From Collinsella sp944321445 (lineage in GTDB: Bacteria > Actinomycetota > Coriobacteriia > Coriobacteriales > Coriobacteriaceae): a DNA stretch of 64,000 nucleotides. The number at the start of each line of letters is the position of its first letter. The stretch's first letter is position 1. Shown one piece after another: positions 34,423 through 47,286 of the stretch. Made by a program: the position numbers and the translations under genes. The stretch lies in NCBI RefSeq assembly GCF_030371825.1, contig NZ_JAUDDM010000009.1; one strand, written 5' to 3'. The notes beneath the pieces are model-generated. The model was given only the letters and a program-made list of their open reading frames with translations, ran no database searches and was not told the DNA's origin.

Positions 34423-35421
34423 TTAGTTGGTGACGCGCACCTCGTTGACCACCGACAGCGAAACGCTTGCGCAGGTCACATCGGCAGCAAGCAGGTCTTT
34501 ATTGAGCTGCTGCACCGAGGGGCGCACACCGGTACCGGCGATCTGTACGTACAGGTTGCCCGCATCGTCGTAATCGAGACTTTTAACCCGATACGACGTG
34601 TCCGACAGCCACGATGCCGTCACGTCTTGAATAAGGCGCTCGTATTCCGAGGTCCGCACCACGCTCAGGCTTGTATTGAGCAGCAGCGCCAGCACGACCG
34701 CAGCGGCAATGCCCACCAGCACGTACCACAGCTTACGCGCCTGCTCGCCCACACTCGAGAACTGACGCGCACCTAGGCCCATGAGCAGAAACACAGCCGC
34801 TCCGGTAATTTGGATGGCAACGTAATTGGTTATGAACAGCAGAAACGCGCCCAAGGCGGCATCGGGCGCACCCTCGTAGAGCGCCGCACCCACCACGCAC
34901 AGGGACGGCACGATGGAAGCGGAAATGGCGATGCCGGGTACCGCATCGGGAATATCGCTGCGCACCGATGCCAACGCGGCGACGAACCCCGAGGCGAGCG
35001 CGATGATGAGATCGACCAAACGCAGGGACACGCGGGCGAGCACCTGGGAATTGGTCTCCATATCTGCAGCCACCGGAATCACCGCCGTGAGCGCCGCAGA
35101 TACCAAAACCACCAGGCACATGCCCGCAACGGTGATCAGCAGCGCACGGATGGCGGCAAGCGGGCGGCCCAGGGCCGTAGCGAGCGCCGTGCCCAACATG
35201 GGCGACATGAGCGGCGCCACGAGCATAGCGCCGATGATGGTCGTAGCAGAGTCTGCCGCAACGCCGGCGGTAGCGATAACGGTCGCCGCAAGCAGCCGCA
35301 GCGCAAACGAGGAGTACTGACGGCACGGGTTGTCGATCAAGATGAGCGTCGATCGCTCGGCGTTGCGCAAGACATCGAGATCGAGCGGTCCTCCCAGCAG
35401 CATCTTCGATATCGCGTTCAT
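34423..35421 (-). CDS. DUF389 / TIGR00341 family membrane protein
   Basis: A 332-aa integral membrane protein. The DUF389 core (about 35-230) includes TVIATAGVAADSATTIIGAM, LVAPLMSPMLGTALATALG and SIVPSLCVVGAALYEG. A further hydrophobic helix and a soluble C-terminal domain of about 90 residues follow. Family members are conserved and have no assigned reaction. Start MNAISKMLLGG has GGAAGG upstream. It lies between the HdeD-like gene and the nifJ terminator as a single gene. Confidence 0.8.
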   Translation of the reverse strand: MNAISKMLLGGPLDLDVLRNAERSTLILIDNPCRQYSSFALRLLAATVIATAGVAADSATTIIGAMLVAPLMSPMLGTALATALGRPLAAIRALLITVAGMCLVVLVSAALTAVIPVAADMETNSQVLARVSLRLVDLIIALASGFVAALASVRSDIPDAVPGIAISASIVPSLCVVGAALYEGAPDAALGAFLLFITNYVAIQITGAAVFLLMGLGARQFSSVGEQARKLWYVLVGIAAAVVLALLLNTSLSVVRTSEYERLIQDVTASWLSDTSYRVKSLDYDDAGNLYVQIAGTGVRPSVQQLNKDLLAADVTCASVSLSVVNEVRVTN

Positions 35422-35488
35422 GGCCCACCCTTCCGTTGCCTTCCCTGCGCACTACAGCATAGCAAGTTGGCTGTACCCCCTGCAGCGC

Positions 35489-35520
35489 AAAAAGGCCCCG
35501 AGGCGCGAAGCCTCGGGGCC
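35489..35520 (-). terminator. Terminator of nifJ
   Basis: An 11-bp GC stem (GGCCCCGAGGC with its complement), a 5-nt loop, and TTTTT on the minus strand. Confidence 0.85.
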
Positions 35521-35554
35521 CTTGGGCACGAAACGTCAGCTCAGCCGATACGCC

Positions 35555-39088
<3,534 letters not shown>

Positions 39089-39398
39089 ATACCCCTCTCC
39101 TCTCAAGTTGGGTGTACATGTTCCGGAAGCTTCTGGCCCCCGGGAGTTACCGCGCATGGATGCCGCGCCGGCGATTGGCGGGCATCGTTGGATTGAAAAT
39201 CCACATGCACGATTATTGTACTCCCAACGCCGTGTGCGGCAGGCAGAAACTGTTGCAGTTTTTGCCCTAGCGAACTGTTATGCCGACCAGCGGTTTAGTT
39301 GGTTGAGGGCAACCCGGCGACTGCAATTTGCGATTCAAAAAGAACAGCGGCAGGACAATGCGCGGACGGCACGACACGTCCGTGCAGGACGCGAGCTT
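39089..39398. other. Intergenic region upstream of nifJ
   Basis: These 310 bases show no supported gene. A -10-like TACAAT on the minus strand lies at about 39211-39216. A stem GGCA-AAACTG-ttg-CAGTTT-TGCC (with bulges) is at about 39240-39266, possibly an operator or 5'-UTR element of nifJ or a terminator of the PIN-type gene, which ends at 39399 on the same strand. Confidence 0.45.
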
Positions 39399-39809
39399 TT
39401 ATGCCCGCGTGCCGCCATCGAACACCTCGACCCCTTCGCGGCGGCACAGCGCAGACAGGCGCTTGTCACAGGTGAGCAGTGTGGCCCCAAAGCGACGCGC
39501 CAGCACGAAATAGGCCATATCGTACGGAGAGTGATCCAGCCGTATCGCCTCCGATAGGGCCTCCGTGCGCGTCTCGCCCAATGGGACGAAGGCGGTAACG
39601 AGATCGAGCGCCGCATCCACCGAGGCTAGCGCGACCGCTTTTGTGCACCATCCTCCACGCGCATACTTCCAAAAGACACTGGGGAGTTCCGCCTGGATGA
39701 GCTCGGACGAAACGACCGCCTCCCCCGCCTCGAGCACCGAGACGAAGCGCTCGCCGCGCTCCGTTCCCCGAACCATCTCTGCGGCGGCGCTGCAATCGAG
39801 CACGTACAT
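39399..39809 (-). CDS. PIN-domain ribonuclease toxin (VapC/FitB type)
   Basis: A 136-aa PIN-domain protein with the expected acidic residues: MYVLDCSAAAEM at the N-terminus (first Asp), SSELIQAELPSVFW (Glu), and HSPYDMAYFVLARRFGATLLTCDKRL (two Asp) near the end. VapC-type PIN toxins cut RNA, often tRNA, until bound by their antitoxin. The start at 39809 has GGGAGGAG before it; the long upstream frame is a shadow. Only 2 bp separate it from the upstream antitoxin gene, so the two form one operon. Confidence 0.85.
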   Translation of the reverse strand: MYVLDCSAAAEMVRGTERGERFVSVLEAGEAVVSSELIQAELPSVFWKYARGGWCTKAVALASVDAALDLVTAFVPLGETRTEALSEAIRLDHSPYDMAYFVLARRFGATLLTCDKRLSALCRREGVEVFDGGTRA

Positions 39810-39811
39810 GG

Positions 39812-40201
39812 CTATCGCTCCTCCCGGATCTCGCGTACCAACTCGGCGGCATCGGGGGCGTCTGGCGCAACGCCCCGCGATGGCAGCGCCCGCAGGGCGG
39901 AAAGCGCCTGCGCTCGCGCCCGGATGCGCTCCTTGGCGCCCATCAGCCTCCACCGCGCAAGAGAAGCCCGGTAATTCGAGGAATCGTATTCGACTGCGGG
40001 CGGCAAGGCCGTGCCCTCCGCACCCCACTGCAAAGCAAAATGCCCTTCAGCTGCACCCGACGGCGTGCGTTCATCGAGGTCAAGGCCGTGTTCGATAAGC
40101 ACCAGCATCTGCTGGGAAATGCTTCGCCGAGCTTTGGATGCCGAGTCGCACAGACGGTCGTAAACGGGTTGTGGGCAATCGCGAATCTGCAATGCGGGCA
40201 T
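39812..40201 (-). CDS. VapB/FitA-like antitoxin
   Basis: A 129-aa protein. The N-terminus (MPALQIRDCPQPVYDRLCD) followed by SASKARRSISQQMLVLIEHG has the ribbon-helix-helix layout of FitA/VapB antitoxins, which bind operator DNA as dimers. The rest is disordered or helical, with basic segments, and would wrap the toxin. The length is above average for VapB (about 75-90). AAGGAGAAG precedes the ATG. A palindrome with twin GCATGC arms just upstream is the likely autoregulatory site. Confidence 0.75.
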   Translation of the reverse strand: MPALQIRDCPQPVYDRLCDSASKARRSISQQMLVLIEHGLDLDERTPSGAAEGHFALQWGAEGTALPPAVEYDSSNYRASLARWRLMGAKERIRARAQALSALRALPSRGVAPDAPDAAELVREIREER

Positions 40202-40237
40202 ACGCTTCTCCTTTCCGCATCTCATAGCATGAGTTTA

Positions 40238-40254
40238 GCATGCATATTGCATGC
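40238..40254. promoter_or_regulatory. Operator-like palindrome of the toxin-antitoxin pair
   Basis: GCATGC-atatt-GCATGC lies 37-53 bp upstream of the antitoxin start, with AT-rich flanks that may include the promoter. The position fits autorepression by the antitoxin. Confidence 0.55.
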
Positions 40255-40410
40255 AGTCATGGTAAATCGGTCGTTCTGCCCTACCGGCCCCCACCGGCGG
40301 TTGAGGCTGCGCGGCGCGCTCGTGCGGTTTTGGCCGAGGGGGCGCGGCTCTGAAAGACTGCGACGGGCTTTATTCGCCCCACCCCATTTCGCATCGAGGA
40401 GGATGTATAT

Positions 40411-41931
40411 ATGAACGGAACCATCCTGCAGGGATTCTCGTGGTACCTGCCCGCCGACGGCTCGCACTGGAAGCGCCTGGCCGAGCAGGCGCCCGACTTT
40501 GCCTACGAGGGCATCACCGCCGTGTGGATGCCGCCCGCCTACAAGGCCGAAAAGGGTGCCGAAGACGTGGGATATGGCGTGTACGATACCTATGACCTGG
40601 GTGAATTTGACCAGAAGGGCTCGGTGCGCACCAAGTACGGCACGCGCGCCGAATATGAGACGGCAATCCGCGCGCTGCAGGATAACGGCATCCAGGCCAT
40701 CGCGGATATCGTGCTCAACCAGCGTCTGGGCGCGGACGGCTGCGAAGCTGTGCTTGCCCAGGAAGTTTCGGGCAGTAATCGCACGCAGACGATCGACGAC
40801 AAGCAGACCATCTCGGCATGGACGCGCTTCGACTTCCCCGGACGCGCGGGCGCCTATTCCGACTTCACGTGGGACTGGACCTGCTTCCACGGCGTTGACT
40901 GGGACGATCGCGCCAAGCGCAAGGCCGTGTTCCTCTTCGACGGCAAGCATTGGGACGCTGCCGTTGACTGCACGGAAAACGGCAGCTATGACTACCTGAT
41001 GGGCGCGGACGTGGACGTCAACGACCCGCGCGTGTACGAGGAGCTCGTGCGCTGGAGCTGCTGGTATGTGGACACCTGCGGGCTCGACGGCTTCCGCTTG
41101 GACGCGCTGAAGCACATCGACCGCGGCTTCTATTTGCGCTGGCTGTCCGACGTGCGCAAGCACACTGGCCGCGAGCTGTTCTGCGTGGGCGAGTACTGGG
41201 GCCGCACGGTCGAGGAGCTGCAGGCGTATTTGGGCGAGGAGCGCACGATGTCGCTGTTCGACGTGCCGCTGCACTACAACCTCTACCGTGCGAGCTGCTC
41301 CAACGGCGACGTGGACCTCTCCCGCATCTTCGAGGAAACCCTCGTGGCGGCAGACCCCGTACACGCCGTGACCTTTGCCGAGAACCACGACACCCAGCCC
41401 GGCCAGGCGCTGCAATCGTTCATCCAAACGTGGTTCAAACCCGCCGCCTATGCGCTCATCTTGCTGCGCGAAGCGGGCTACCCCTGCGTGTTCTATGGCG
41501 ACCTGTACGGCATGCCCAACGACGGCAACATTCCGGCGGTGCGCGAGCTGCCGTTGCTGATGGAGATCCGCCGACGCTTTGTCTATGGCACGCAGCACGA
41601 CTTCCTCGATGCGCCCGATGTGATCGGCTAGACGCGCGAGGGCGACGACGAGCACGAGGGCAGCGGCGTGGCCGTGGTGCTCACCGACCGCGACGGCGGC
41701 CAGAAGCGCATGTTCGTGGGCGAGCGCCACGCGGGCGAGACCTGGTCGTGCGTCGTCGGCGAGCAGGACGACGTGGTCGTCGACGCCGAGGGCTGGGCGA
41801 CCTTCCGTACGCTGGGTGGCCGCCTGTCGGTGTATCTGCCGGAAACCACGGCCGATGCGCTGGAGCACGACCGCGAGCTGCACCGCATCGTTCGCGAGAC
41901 GGCCGAGGACACCGAGGAGATGCGCGCCTAG
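40411..41931 (+). pseudogene. GH13 cytoplasmic alpha-amylase interrupted by one in-frame TAG
   Basis: Read through, this is a 506-residue GH13 alpha-amylase of the bacterial cytoplasmic (AmyS-like) type: MNGTILQGFSWYLPADGSHW, DIVLNQRLGADG, GFRLDALKHID (nucleophile Asp), FCVGEYWG (acid/base Glu) and FAENHDTQPG. At 41629-41631 the frame meets TAG where the family has Trp (DVIG-W-TREGD; TGG to TAG needs one G-to-A change). The same frame then continues for 99 codons with proper C-terminal sequence (GVAVVLTDRDGGQKRMFVG, WATFRTLGGRLSVYLPE) to a natural TAG at 41929. The barrel is complete before the stop, but the C-terminal beta domain is lost. It is either a recent nonsense allele, a sequencing error, or a read-through site. 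GAGGAGG precedes the start. Confidence 0.85.
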
Positions 41932-42258
41932 CGAGCCGCCGTCTCTTCACGGAGCGGCGAGCGGTACGTCCGAAAACCTTTTGAGCGTTCGTGCGATTTG
42001 CCCCCATTTTTCCGAAGCAAATCGCACGGATGTCGAAACCGTTCGGGCGGGAGGCGCGAGCGGCGGCAAGCGCATCGAGGTCGTCACGGGAGTCAAGGGT
42101 GTTATCGCCGATTCGGACCCCGTTGCCGCCGACTTTGGCGACAGCCTGAAGGGCTCTGCCGACAGCTTGAAGGCCGGCTTCGGCGCCAACGTCGCTTGCA
42201 CCGATCCGCGCAAGTAGTTCGCACTGGGCTCTTTTGGATCCCTACCAAACTGTCAGCG
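41932..42258. other. Hairpin and orphan coding-like stretch after the amylase
   Basis: A perfect 11-bp stem (GTGCGATTTGC with complement) lies at 41991-42027. Behind it, about 42029-42217, is a frame of about 60 codons without a start that ends in TAG. It reads GGKRIEVVTGVKGVIADSDP and later LKAGFGANVACTDPRK. Codon use is gene-like, so it may be the 3' end of a lost gene. I do not recognise it. Confidence 0.35.
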
Positions 42259-42307
42259 AAAAGCCGCCCGCATTCGGAACGCTCCGGATGCGGGCGGCTT
42301 CTTCTTT
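42259..42307. terminator. Bidirectional terminator between the amylase and exporter genes
   Basis: AAGCCGCCCGCAT-C-GGA pairs with TCCG-ATGCGGGCGGCTT over about 17 bp around a 4-nt loop. T-rich sequence follows on + and A-rich sequence precedes it. Confidence 0.8.
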
Positions 42308-42349
42308 GTGCATAGTACTCGCCCATGTTCCCGTTACCCAGGCACGCCC

Positions 42350-44515
42350 CTACACCTGCTGGCGCGCCACGAGCGACGCGAACAGGCCGTTGTTGGCCAT
42401 GAGTTCCTCGTAGGTGCCGTCCTCCACGATACGCCCCCCGTCGAGCACCACGATGCGATGGCAGTTGCGGATGGTGGACAGGCGGTGCGCGATCACCAGA
42501 CGCGTGCACTTGAGCGTGTCGAGCAAATCGGACACGATGCGCTGCGTCACGTTGTCGAGCGCGCTCGTGGCCTCATCGAACATGAGAATCTTCGGCTTCG
42601 AGGCGATGGCGCGGGCAATCATGATGCGTTGGCGCTGACCACCGGAAACACCGCCGCTGCCCTCGGTGAGCATGGTGTGCATGCCCATGGGCATGGCGCG
42701 GATATCGTCGGCGATACCGGCGAGCTCGGCAGCCTCCCATGCCTCTTCCTGCGTGAGGCCGGGAGCCGAGATAGCGATGTTGTCGTAGATGCTTCCCAGA
42801 AAGAGCTTGCCATCTTGCAGCACCACGCCGATGCGCTTGCGGATGCTGCCGGCGTCCACACTTGCCAGGTCATGCCCGTCGTAGTAGACCGCACCGCGCT
42901 GCGGATGCTCGAAGCCCAGCAACAGGCGCATAAGCGTCGACTTGCCGCAGCCGGTCTTGCCCACAACGGCGACGTATTCGCCGGGGCGCACCTTGAGCGT
43001 GAGGTTGGAAAGCACAGCCGGCTGCCCCTCGCGATACGAGAAGGTCACGTTGTTGAGCTCGAAGCCTCCAGACAGACGCTCGACGGGGCGCTTGTGCTCC
43101 GAGACCTCCGGAACCGTTTTGAGCAGGGGCTCCGCCAAGTTCAGGTAGGGTCGGATGTTTGCAATCTGCACCGCGGCGCCCGCGAGGGCGGCAAATGCGG
43201 CAGACACCGAACCGTAGGCAGACGAGAACGCCATGTATTGCGCCACGGTGACACCACCGGCCAGGGCAGCGCCATAGATGAGCATGGTGCCACCCAGCGA
43301 AACGAGCGTTTGGATGGTCGAGGCGAGACGGACGATCCACGGACCGTTATACGTGAGGCGGGCTTCGCGCTGGTAGATATCCGCCCACGTGGAGAACGCT
43401 CGCTTCTCGGCACCGGCAAGGCGGATCTTCTGCACGCCCGAGATGAGCGCAAGCTGCCAACCGTTGAGTTGCATGGCAAGATCGAGGCGCTTGCGAACGA
43501 CGCGGACCTGCGCCAGGGCGACGATGATCGTAACCGCAGTGGTCGCCGCGGTCACCAGCAAAGCAGGCATCGCGAGCGAAGGGGCGATGTTCGAGATCTG
43601 CGCGATGTAGACAAGCGAGAACGCCGAGTTGAGCACCGCCGTGAGCAAGATGTCCTGCAGCTGGCGCGCGATGTCGCCCACCACGTTCACGCGCGTCGCC
43701 AAATCGCCCGACTGCCACGAGGAGAAGAATGACGCGGGCAGCGACAGCACGCGCATCATGACCGCCGCCTCGAGCGGCACGTCGAGCTTGGTGGATATGC
43801 GCACCAGCGCCATGTGCTTAATGGCGCCCACGATCACCTGGGCGAACAACACGCCGACCAGCAGGGCCGCAACCGGGCCGATAATGCTCGCATCCGCGAC
43901 CTCGACCACCGGGCCGAACACGACCTGGTTGACCATAGGCGCAACCAAGCCGAGCAGCGTCGCGGCCAGCGTCGACAACAGCACGGCGAGATAATCGCTG
44001 CGATCGAGCGAGCGCGCCATGAACAGCAGGATGTCGATGACACCAAGCTCCTTTTGCGGCAGCGGGCGATAGAAGCAGTACGCCTCGCGCGCCAGGCGCT
44101 TTGCCGTGCGCGCATTGACCGTGACGGCGCCCATGCCGTCATAGAAGCGATACCCGCTCCTCCCCTGAGGAACAAGCGCGACGGGCAGACCATCGTCGGC
44201 AAAGCCGAGCATGGCGCCCATGGCGTCGTGGTACCACTCGTGATCCAAACTGACCGGACGATACATAATGCCCGTCGAGCGCAGACGCGCGTCGATGAGC
44301 TCATTCATGTCCTTCACGCCGCGCGGGGCATCGCTGCCCTCCACGCCGTAATAGGCGAGCACGATATCGAGCGCGCCGGTCGCTTGGGCGACCTTGGAGC
44401 CGGCGTCGGCGGTATGCCCGCCGGTCACCGAATCGGAGAGCCTGCGCAGGGCGGCCTCGAGACGTTCGTCGTCCGAGCGACGGCGCTCCTCCACCTGGCT
44501 TTCAAACCAACCCAC
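42350..44515 (-). CDS. NHLP-type bacteriocin export ABC transporter, permease/ATPase (second subunit)
   Basis: A 721-aa half-transporter. The first 180 residues are a soluble domain without a C39 catalytic triad (for example RPVSLDHEWYHDAMGAMLGF), as in the second ABC protein of NHLM/NHLP peptide export systems. About six membrane helices follow (180-460). The ATPase domain has GKTGCGKSTLM, GGVSGGQRQRIMIARA and ILMFDEATSALD. It probably pairs with the peptidase-containing subunit encoded 9 bp upstream to form a heterodimer that exports leader-cleaved peptides. It is the last gene of the block; a two-way terminator follows. Confidence 0.85.
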   Translation of the reverse strand: MGWFESQVEERRRSDDERLEAALRRLSDSVTGGHTADAGSKVAQATGALDIVLAYYGVEGSDAPRGVKDMNELIDARLRSTGIMYRPVSLDHEWYHDAMGAMLGFADDGLPVALVPQGRSGYRFYDGMGAVTVNARTAKRLAREAYCFYRPLPQKELGVIDILLFMARSLDRSDYLAVLLSTLAATLLGLVAPMVNQVVFGPVVEVADASIIGPVAALLVGVLFAQVIVGAIKHMALVRISTKLDVPLEAAVMMRVLSLPASFFSSWQSGDLATRVNVVGDIARQLQDILLTAVLNSAFSLVYIAQISNIAPSLAMPALLVTAATTAVTIIVALAQVRVVRKRLDLAMQLNGWQLALISGVQKIRLAGAEKRAFSTWADIYQREARLTYNGPWIVRLASTIQTLVSLGGTMLIYGAALAGGVTVAQYMAFSSAYGSVSAAFAALAGAAVQIANIRPYLNLAEPLLKTVPEVSEHKRPVERLSGGFELNNVTFSYREGQPAVLSNLTLKVRPGEYVAVVGKTGCGKSTLMRLLLGFEHPQRGAVYYDGHDLASVDAGSIRKRIGVVLQDGKLFLGSIYDNIAISAPGLTQEEAWEAAELAGIADDIRAMPMGMHTMLTEGSGGVSGGQRQRIMIARAIASKPKILMFDEATSALDNVTQRIVSDLLDTLKCTRLVIAHRLSTIRNCHRIVVLDGGRIVEDGTYEELMANNGLFASLVARQQV

Positions 44516-44524
44516 GGATACCCC

Positions 44525-46723
44525 CTACTCCGCCGTCACCAGGCGCGTGTAGGCGCCGCTTGCAGCCATGAGTTCGTCATGCGTTCCGCGTTCCACCACT
44601 TGGCCGCGATCGAGCACGATGATCTCGTCGCAATCGCGCACGGCAGACAGACGGTGCGCGATGACCACCAGGGTGATACCGCGACGGCGAATGGCTTCCA
44701 TGACCTCATCCTCGGTTTGGGCATCGAGCGCACTCGTCGCCTCATCCAAGATGAGAATCACCGGATCGGCCGCCAGGGCGCGGGCGATTTCGAGGCGCTG
44801 ACGCTGCCCGCCGGACAGATCGCGGCCCCCTTCGGCAAGCTTGCCGTCGTAGCCGCCCTCGCGCTGCATGACCACATCGTGCACGCCGGCATCGCGCGCA
44901 GCGAGCACGACCTCGTAGTCCTTAATGGACTCGTCCCACAGGCGGATGTTGTTGGAAATGGTGTCGTTGAACAGCGTGATGTCTTGGTCGATCACCGCAA
45001 GCGAGGCGCAGCGCACATCGCGCGGCACCTGTTCCAACGGCTTTCCATCGAGACGCACCTCGCCGGACCACGGGCGGTACAGGCCGCTGATGAGCTTGGC
45101 GAGCGTGGACTTGCCGCAGCCGGACGCGCCCACAAGCGCCACGCTTCCGCCGGGCTTCACGTCCAGGCAGAAATCCGTAAGCAGAGGAGCCGCGAGCGGC
45201 GAATAGCCGAAGGTAACATGATCGAGCGTCACGCGGCCGGCAAGCTTCTCGAGATCTCCGTCGCGGTCCTCTTCCGCAACGCCATCGTCGGCGCACAGCG
45301 GGTCGATGTCGTAATCCATGACGTCTTTGATGCGCTCCATCTCGGTGCGCATCTCTTGGAACTGCTGCATGCTGCTGATGAGCGACTGGACGGGTGCGGC
45401 GAACTGCGCGGCGAACCCCTGGAACGCCAACAGCATACCGACCGTGAAATCGCTGGTCATGATGAGCCATACGCCGCATACGAGCACAGCGACGTTCGCG
45501 GCAGTCGTCACGAGTTCGGGGATGAGGCCCAACGTCTCGTCGATCTTTGCATACCGGACGCGCTGGGCGTTGGCGTTCGCCTGGTATCCCGCCCAACGAC
45601 GGAAGAACCCGGTCTCCACGCCCGAAGCCTTGAGCGTCTCGATCATAGAGATGCCTGCCACGGTGGCGGCAGCGAGATGCGCCTCGTCGCGCATCTGCAC
45701 ACGGGAGATGTTGACGCGACGACGGGAGATGAGATAGGCGACGCCCATGTTTAGCAGCACCGACACGATACCGATTACGGCGAGCAGAGGCGAATAGGTC
45801 ACCATGATCACCAGATAGACCACAAGCATGATGCCGTTGATGGCCAGCGGCCCCAACGTGCCCACAAGCGTCTGTGCGATGGAGGCGTTCGTGGAAGCGC
45901 GCGCGGCGATGTCGGCGGCCATGCGCTGGGAAAAGAACTCCATGGGAAGCTGCAGCACATGCCAAAAAAAGCTCGAATTGGATGAGACGGCCATCTTGCC
46001 TTCAAGGCGAAGCAGGTAGATGGCATTGAGCGCCGAGACGATGACCTGGACGGCGCATACCGCGCCGAGCAGCACCATGAAGGGAACGGCCCAATCGGCA
46101 CTTCGGCCCGTAAGCAGGCGATCGGTGAACACCTGCGAGAACGCAGGGTTCACCATGGCGAGCAGCGAGGTGATGGCGCAGGTGAGCATGACGAAGACGA
46201 TGGCGGCGGAGGCTCCGCGCAGGCGCTCGAGCGCGAAGGTGGTGACCTTAGCGGGCTCGCCGGACGGCTCGAACTCCTCGGTAGGGGTCATGGACAGCAC
46301 GACGCCCGTGAATTCCCGGTCGAACTCCTCCATGGAGAGCTTGACCTCGCCGCGGCCGGGATCGTTGATATAGGCTTTGTCGTGCGCGAACCCGCGCACG
46401 ACCACGAAATGGTTGAAACCCCAGTGAACGATGCAGGGAAACTGCCCCTGCTCGACAAGGCTTTCGACCTCAAAGCGGTAGCCCTTGGCGTCGAACCCGT
46501 AGCTGCGGGCTGCCTTGACGATGTTCAGGGCGCTTTGGCCGTCGCGCGAGACGCCGCAGTCGCGACGCACCTGCTCGAGCGGCAGCCATTTTCCATAGTA
46601 TGCCGAGATCATGGCCAAGCAGGCGGCGCCGCACTCGAGCGCCTCCATCTGCATGATCTGCGGGACGTGGTGCGCCATCTGCCCCGGCTGCGTCACGCCC
46701 CTCACGTGCGCGGCGGACCTCAT
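44525..46723 (-). CDS. NHLP-type bacteriocin export ABC transporter with C39 peptidase domain
   Basis: A 732-aa peptidase/permease/ATPase. The C39 domain (about 15-145) has the catalytic Cys in MEALECGAACLAMISAYYG, the His in VHWGFNHFVVVRGF and the Asp in YINDPGRGEV; it should cut after Gly-Gly in leader peptides. Membrane helices lie at about 170-450. The ATPase domain has GASGCGKST, LSGGQRQRLEIARA and ILILDEATSALD. The start ATG overlaps the HlyD-like stop as ATGA, so translation is coupled. Its layout matches the first ABC subunit (ABC1) of NHLM systems. Likely substrates are peptides with double-glycine leaders; the only one inside this block is the tail of the RsbW-like kinase. Confidence 0.9.
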   Translation of the reverse strand: MRSAAHVRGVTQPGQMAHHVPQIMQMEALECGAACLAMISAYYGKWLPLEQVRRDCGVSRDGQSALNIVKAARSYGFDAKGYRFEVESLVEQGQFPCIVHWGFNHFVVVRGFAHDKAYINDPGRGEVKLSMEEFDREFTGVVLSMTPTEEFEPSGEPAKVTTFALERLRGASAAIVFVMLTCAITSLLAMVNPAFSQVFTDRLLTGRSADWAVPFMVLLGAVCAVQVIVSALNAIYLLRLEGKMAVSSNSSFFWHVLQLPMEFFSQRMAADIAARASTNASIAQTLVGTLGPLAINGIMLVVYLVIMVTYSPLLAVIGIVSVLLNMGVAYLISRRRVNISRVQMRDEAHLAAATVAGISMIETLKASGVETGFFRRWAGYQANANAQRVRYAKIDETLGLIPELVTTAANVAVLVCGVWLIMTSDFTVGMLLAFQGFAAQFAAPVQSLISSMQQFQEMRTEMERIKDVMDYDIDPLCADDGVAEEDRDGDLEKLAGRVTLDHVTFGYSPLAAPLLTDFCLDVKPGGSVALVGASGCGKSTLAKLISGLYRPWSGEVRLDGKPLEQVPRDVRCASLAVIDQDITLFNDTISNNIRLWDESIKDYEVVLAARDAGVHDVVMQREGGYDGKLAEGGRDLSGGQRQRLEIARALAADPVILILDEATSALDAQTEDEVMEAIRRRGITLVVIAHRLSAVRDCDEIIVLDRGQVVERGTHDELMAASGAYTRLVTAE

Positions 46724-47187
46724 GCGGCCCCCAACAGCAGCTGGAACGGCTCGTAGGACTCCACGGTGACCGTCCCCTCGTACACGCCCGGCTCAAGGTC
46801 GATAAGCGCAACGCCAACGGTATACCAGCCGCTTTGCGGTGCGGCATAGTTCGAGAGCTCATCCACGGAGCTCGCTGGCACGGCGGTGTCGCCCACCGAG
46901 CTTATGGTGCCCTCGACACCGTCGACCACCACGGCGTCTCCGCGCGAGATGCCCGAACCCAGCTCGCTATCGACATAGCAGGTCGCACCGCTGCGACCCA
47001 CGACGATGAGGGCGTCGCGCGCGTCGTCGATGCGCCCGAACGCACCCCACACGAGAGCGGCCACGAGCAGCAGTGCGATGACGATGAGCACGAGCCATGA
47101 CCCCGGACTCGAAACCTGGATGTAATCGTCCAAGCGGTCCGGGGAGCTCATGCGCTCGAGGCTTTTTTCTCTAAACGGTCCGGCCAT
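46720..47187 (-). CDS. Very short HlyD-like membrane fusion protein
   Basis: A 155-aa protein with one N-terminal membrane helix (about 30-50, SWLVLIVIALLLVAALVWGAFG). A small beta-rich domain follows that resembles the lipoyl half of HlyD proteins (RSGATCYVDSELGSGISRGDAVVVDG) and ends with a strand-rich C-terminus. Normal NHLM secretion proteins are about 250-400 residues with a coiled-coil hairpin; that hairpin is missing. The cell appears to have a single membrane, so a short adaptor may be enough. Start ATG at 47187 is chosen (GAGGTG before it); a TTG lies 12 nt upstream. It overlaps the exporter gene by 4 nt and follows the kinase gene after about 100 bp. Confidence 0.65.
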   Translation of the reverse strand: MAGPFREKSLERMSSPDRLDDYIQVSSPGSWLVLIVIALLLVAALVWGAFGRIDDARDALIVVGRSGATCYVDSELGSGISRGDAVVVDGVEGTISSVGDTAVPASSVDELSNYAAPQSGWYTVGVALIDLEPGVYEGTVTVESYEPFQLLLGAA

Positions 47188-47286
47188 ACCACACCTCAAA
47201 TGGAATACGACTGTTCACCTTGATTCAGTGCCGCGCCGCATTCCGCGAAACCGGCAAACCGGACCGAAACGTGCGGGCGAGACCGC

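Noticed and set aside
41629..41631. Pyrrolysine or another recoded amber codon in the amylase
   Set aside because: The family has Trp here, other genes in the window end in TAG normally, and no PylS-type gene is visible.
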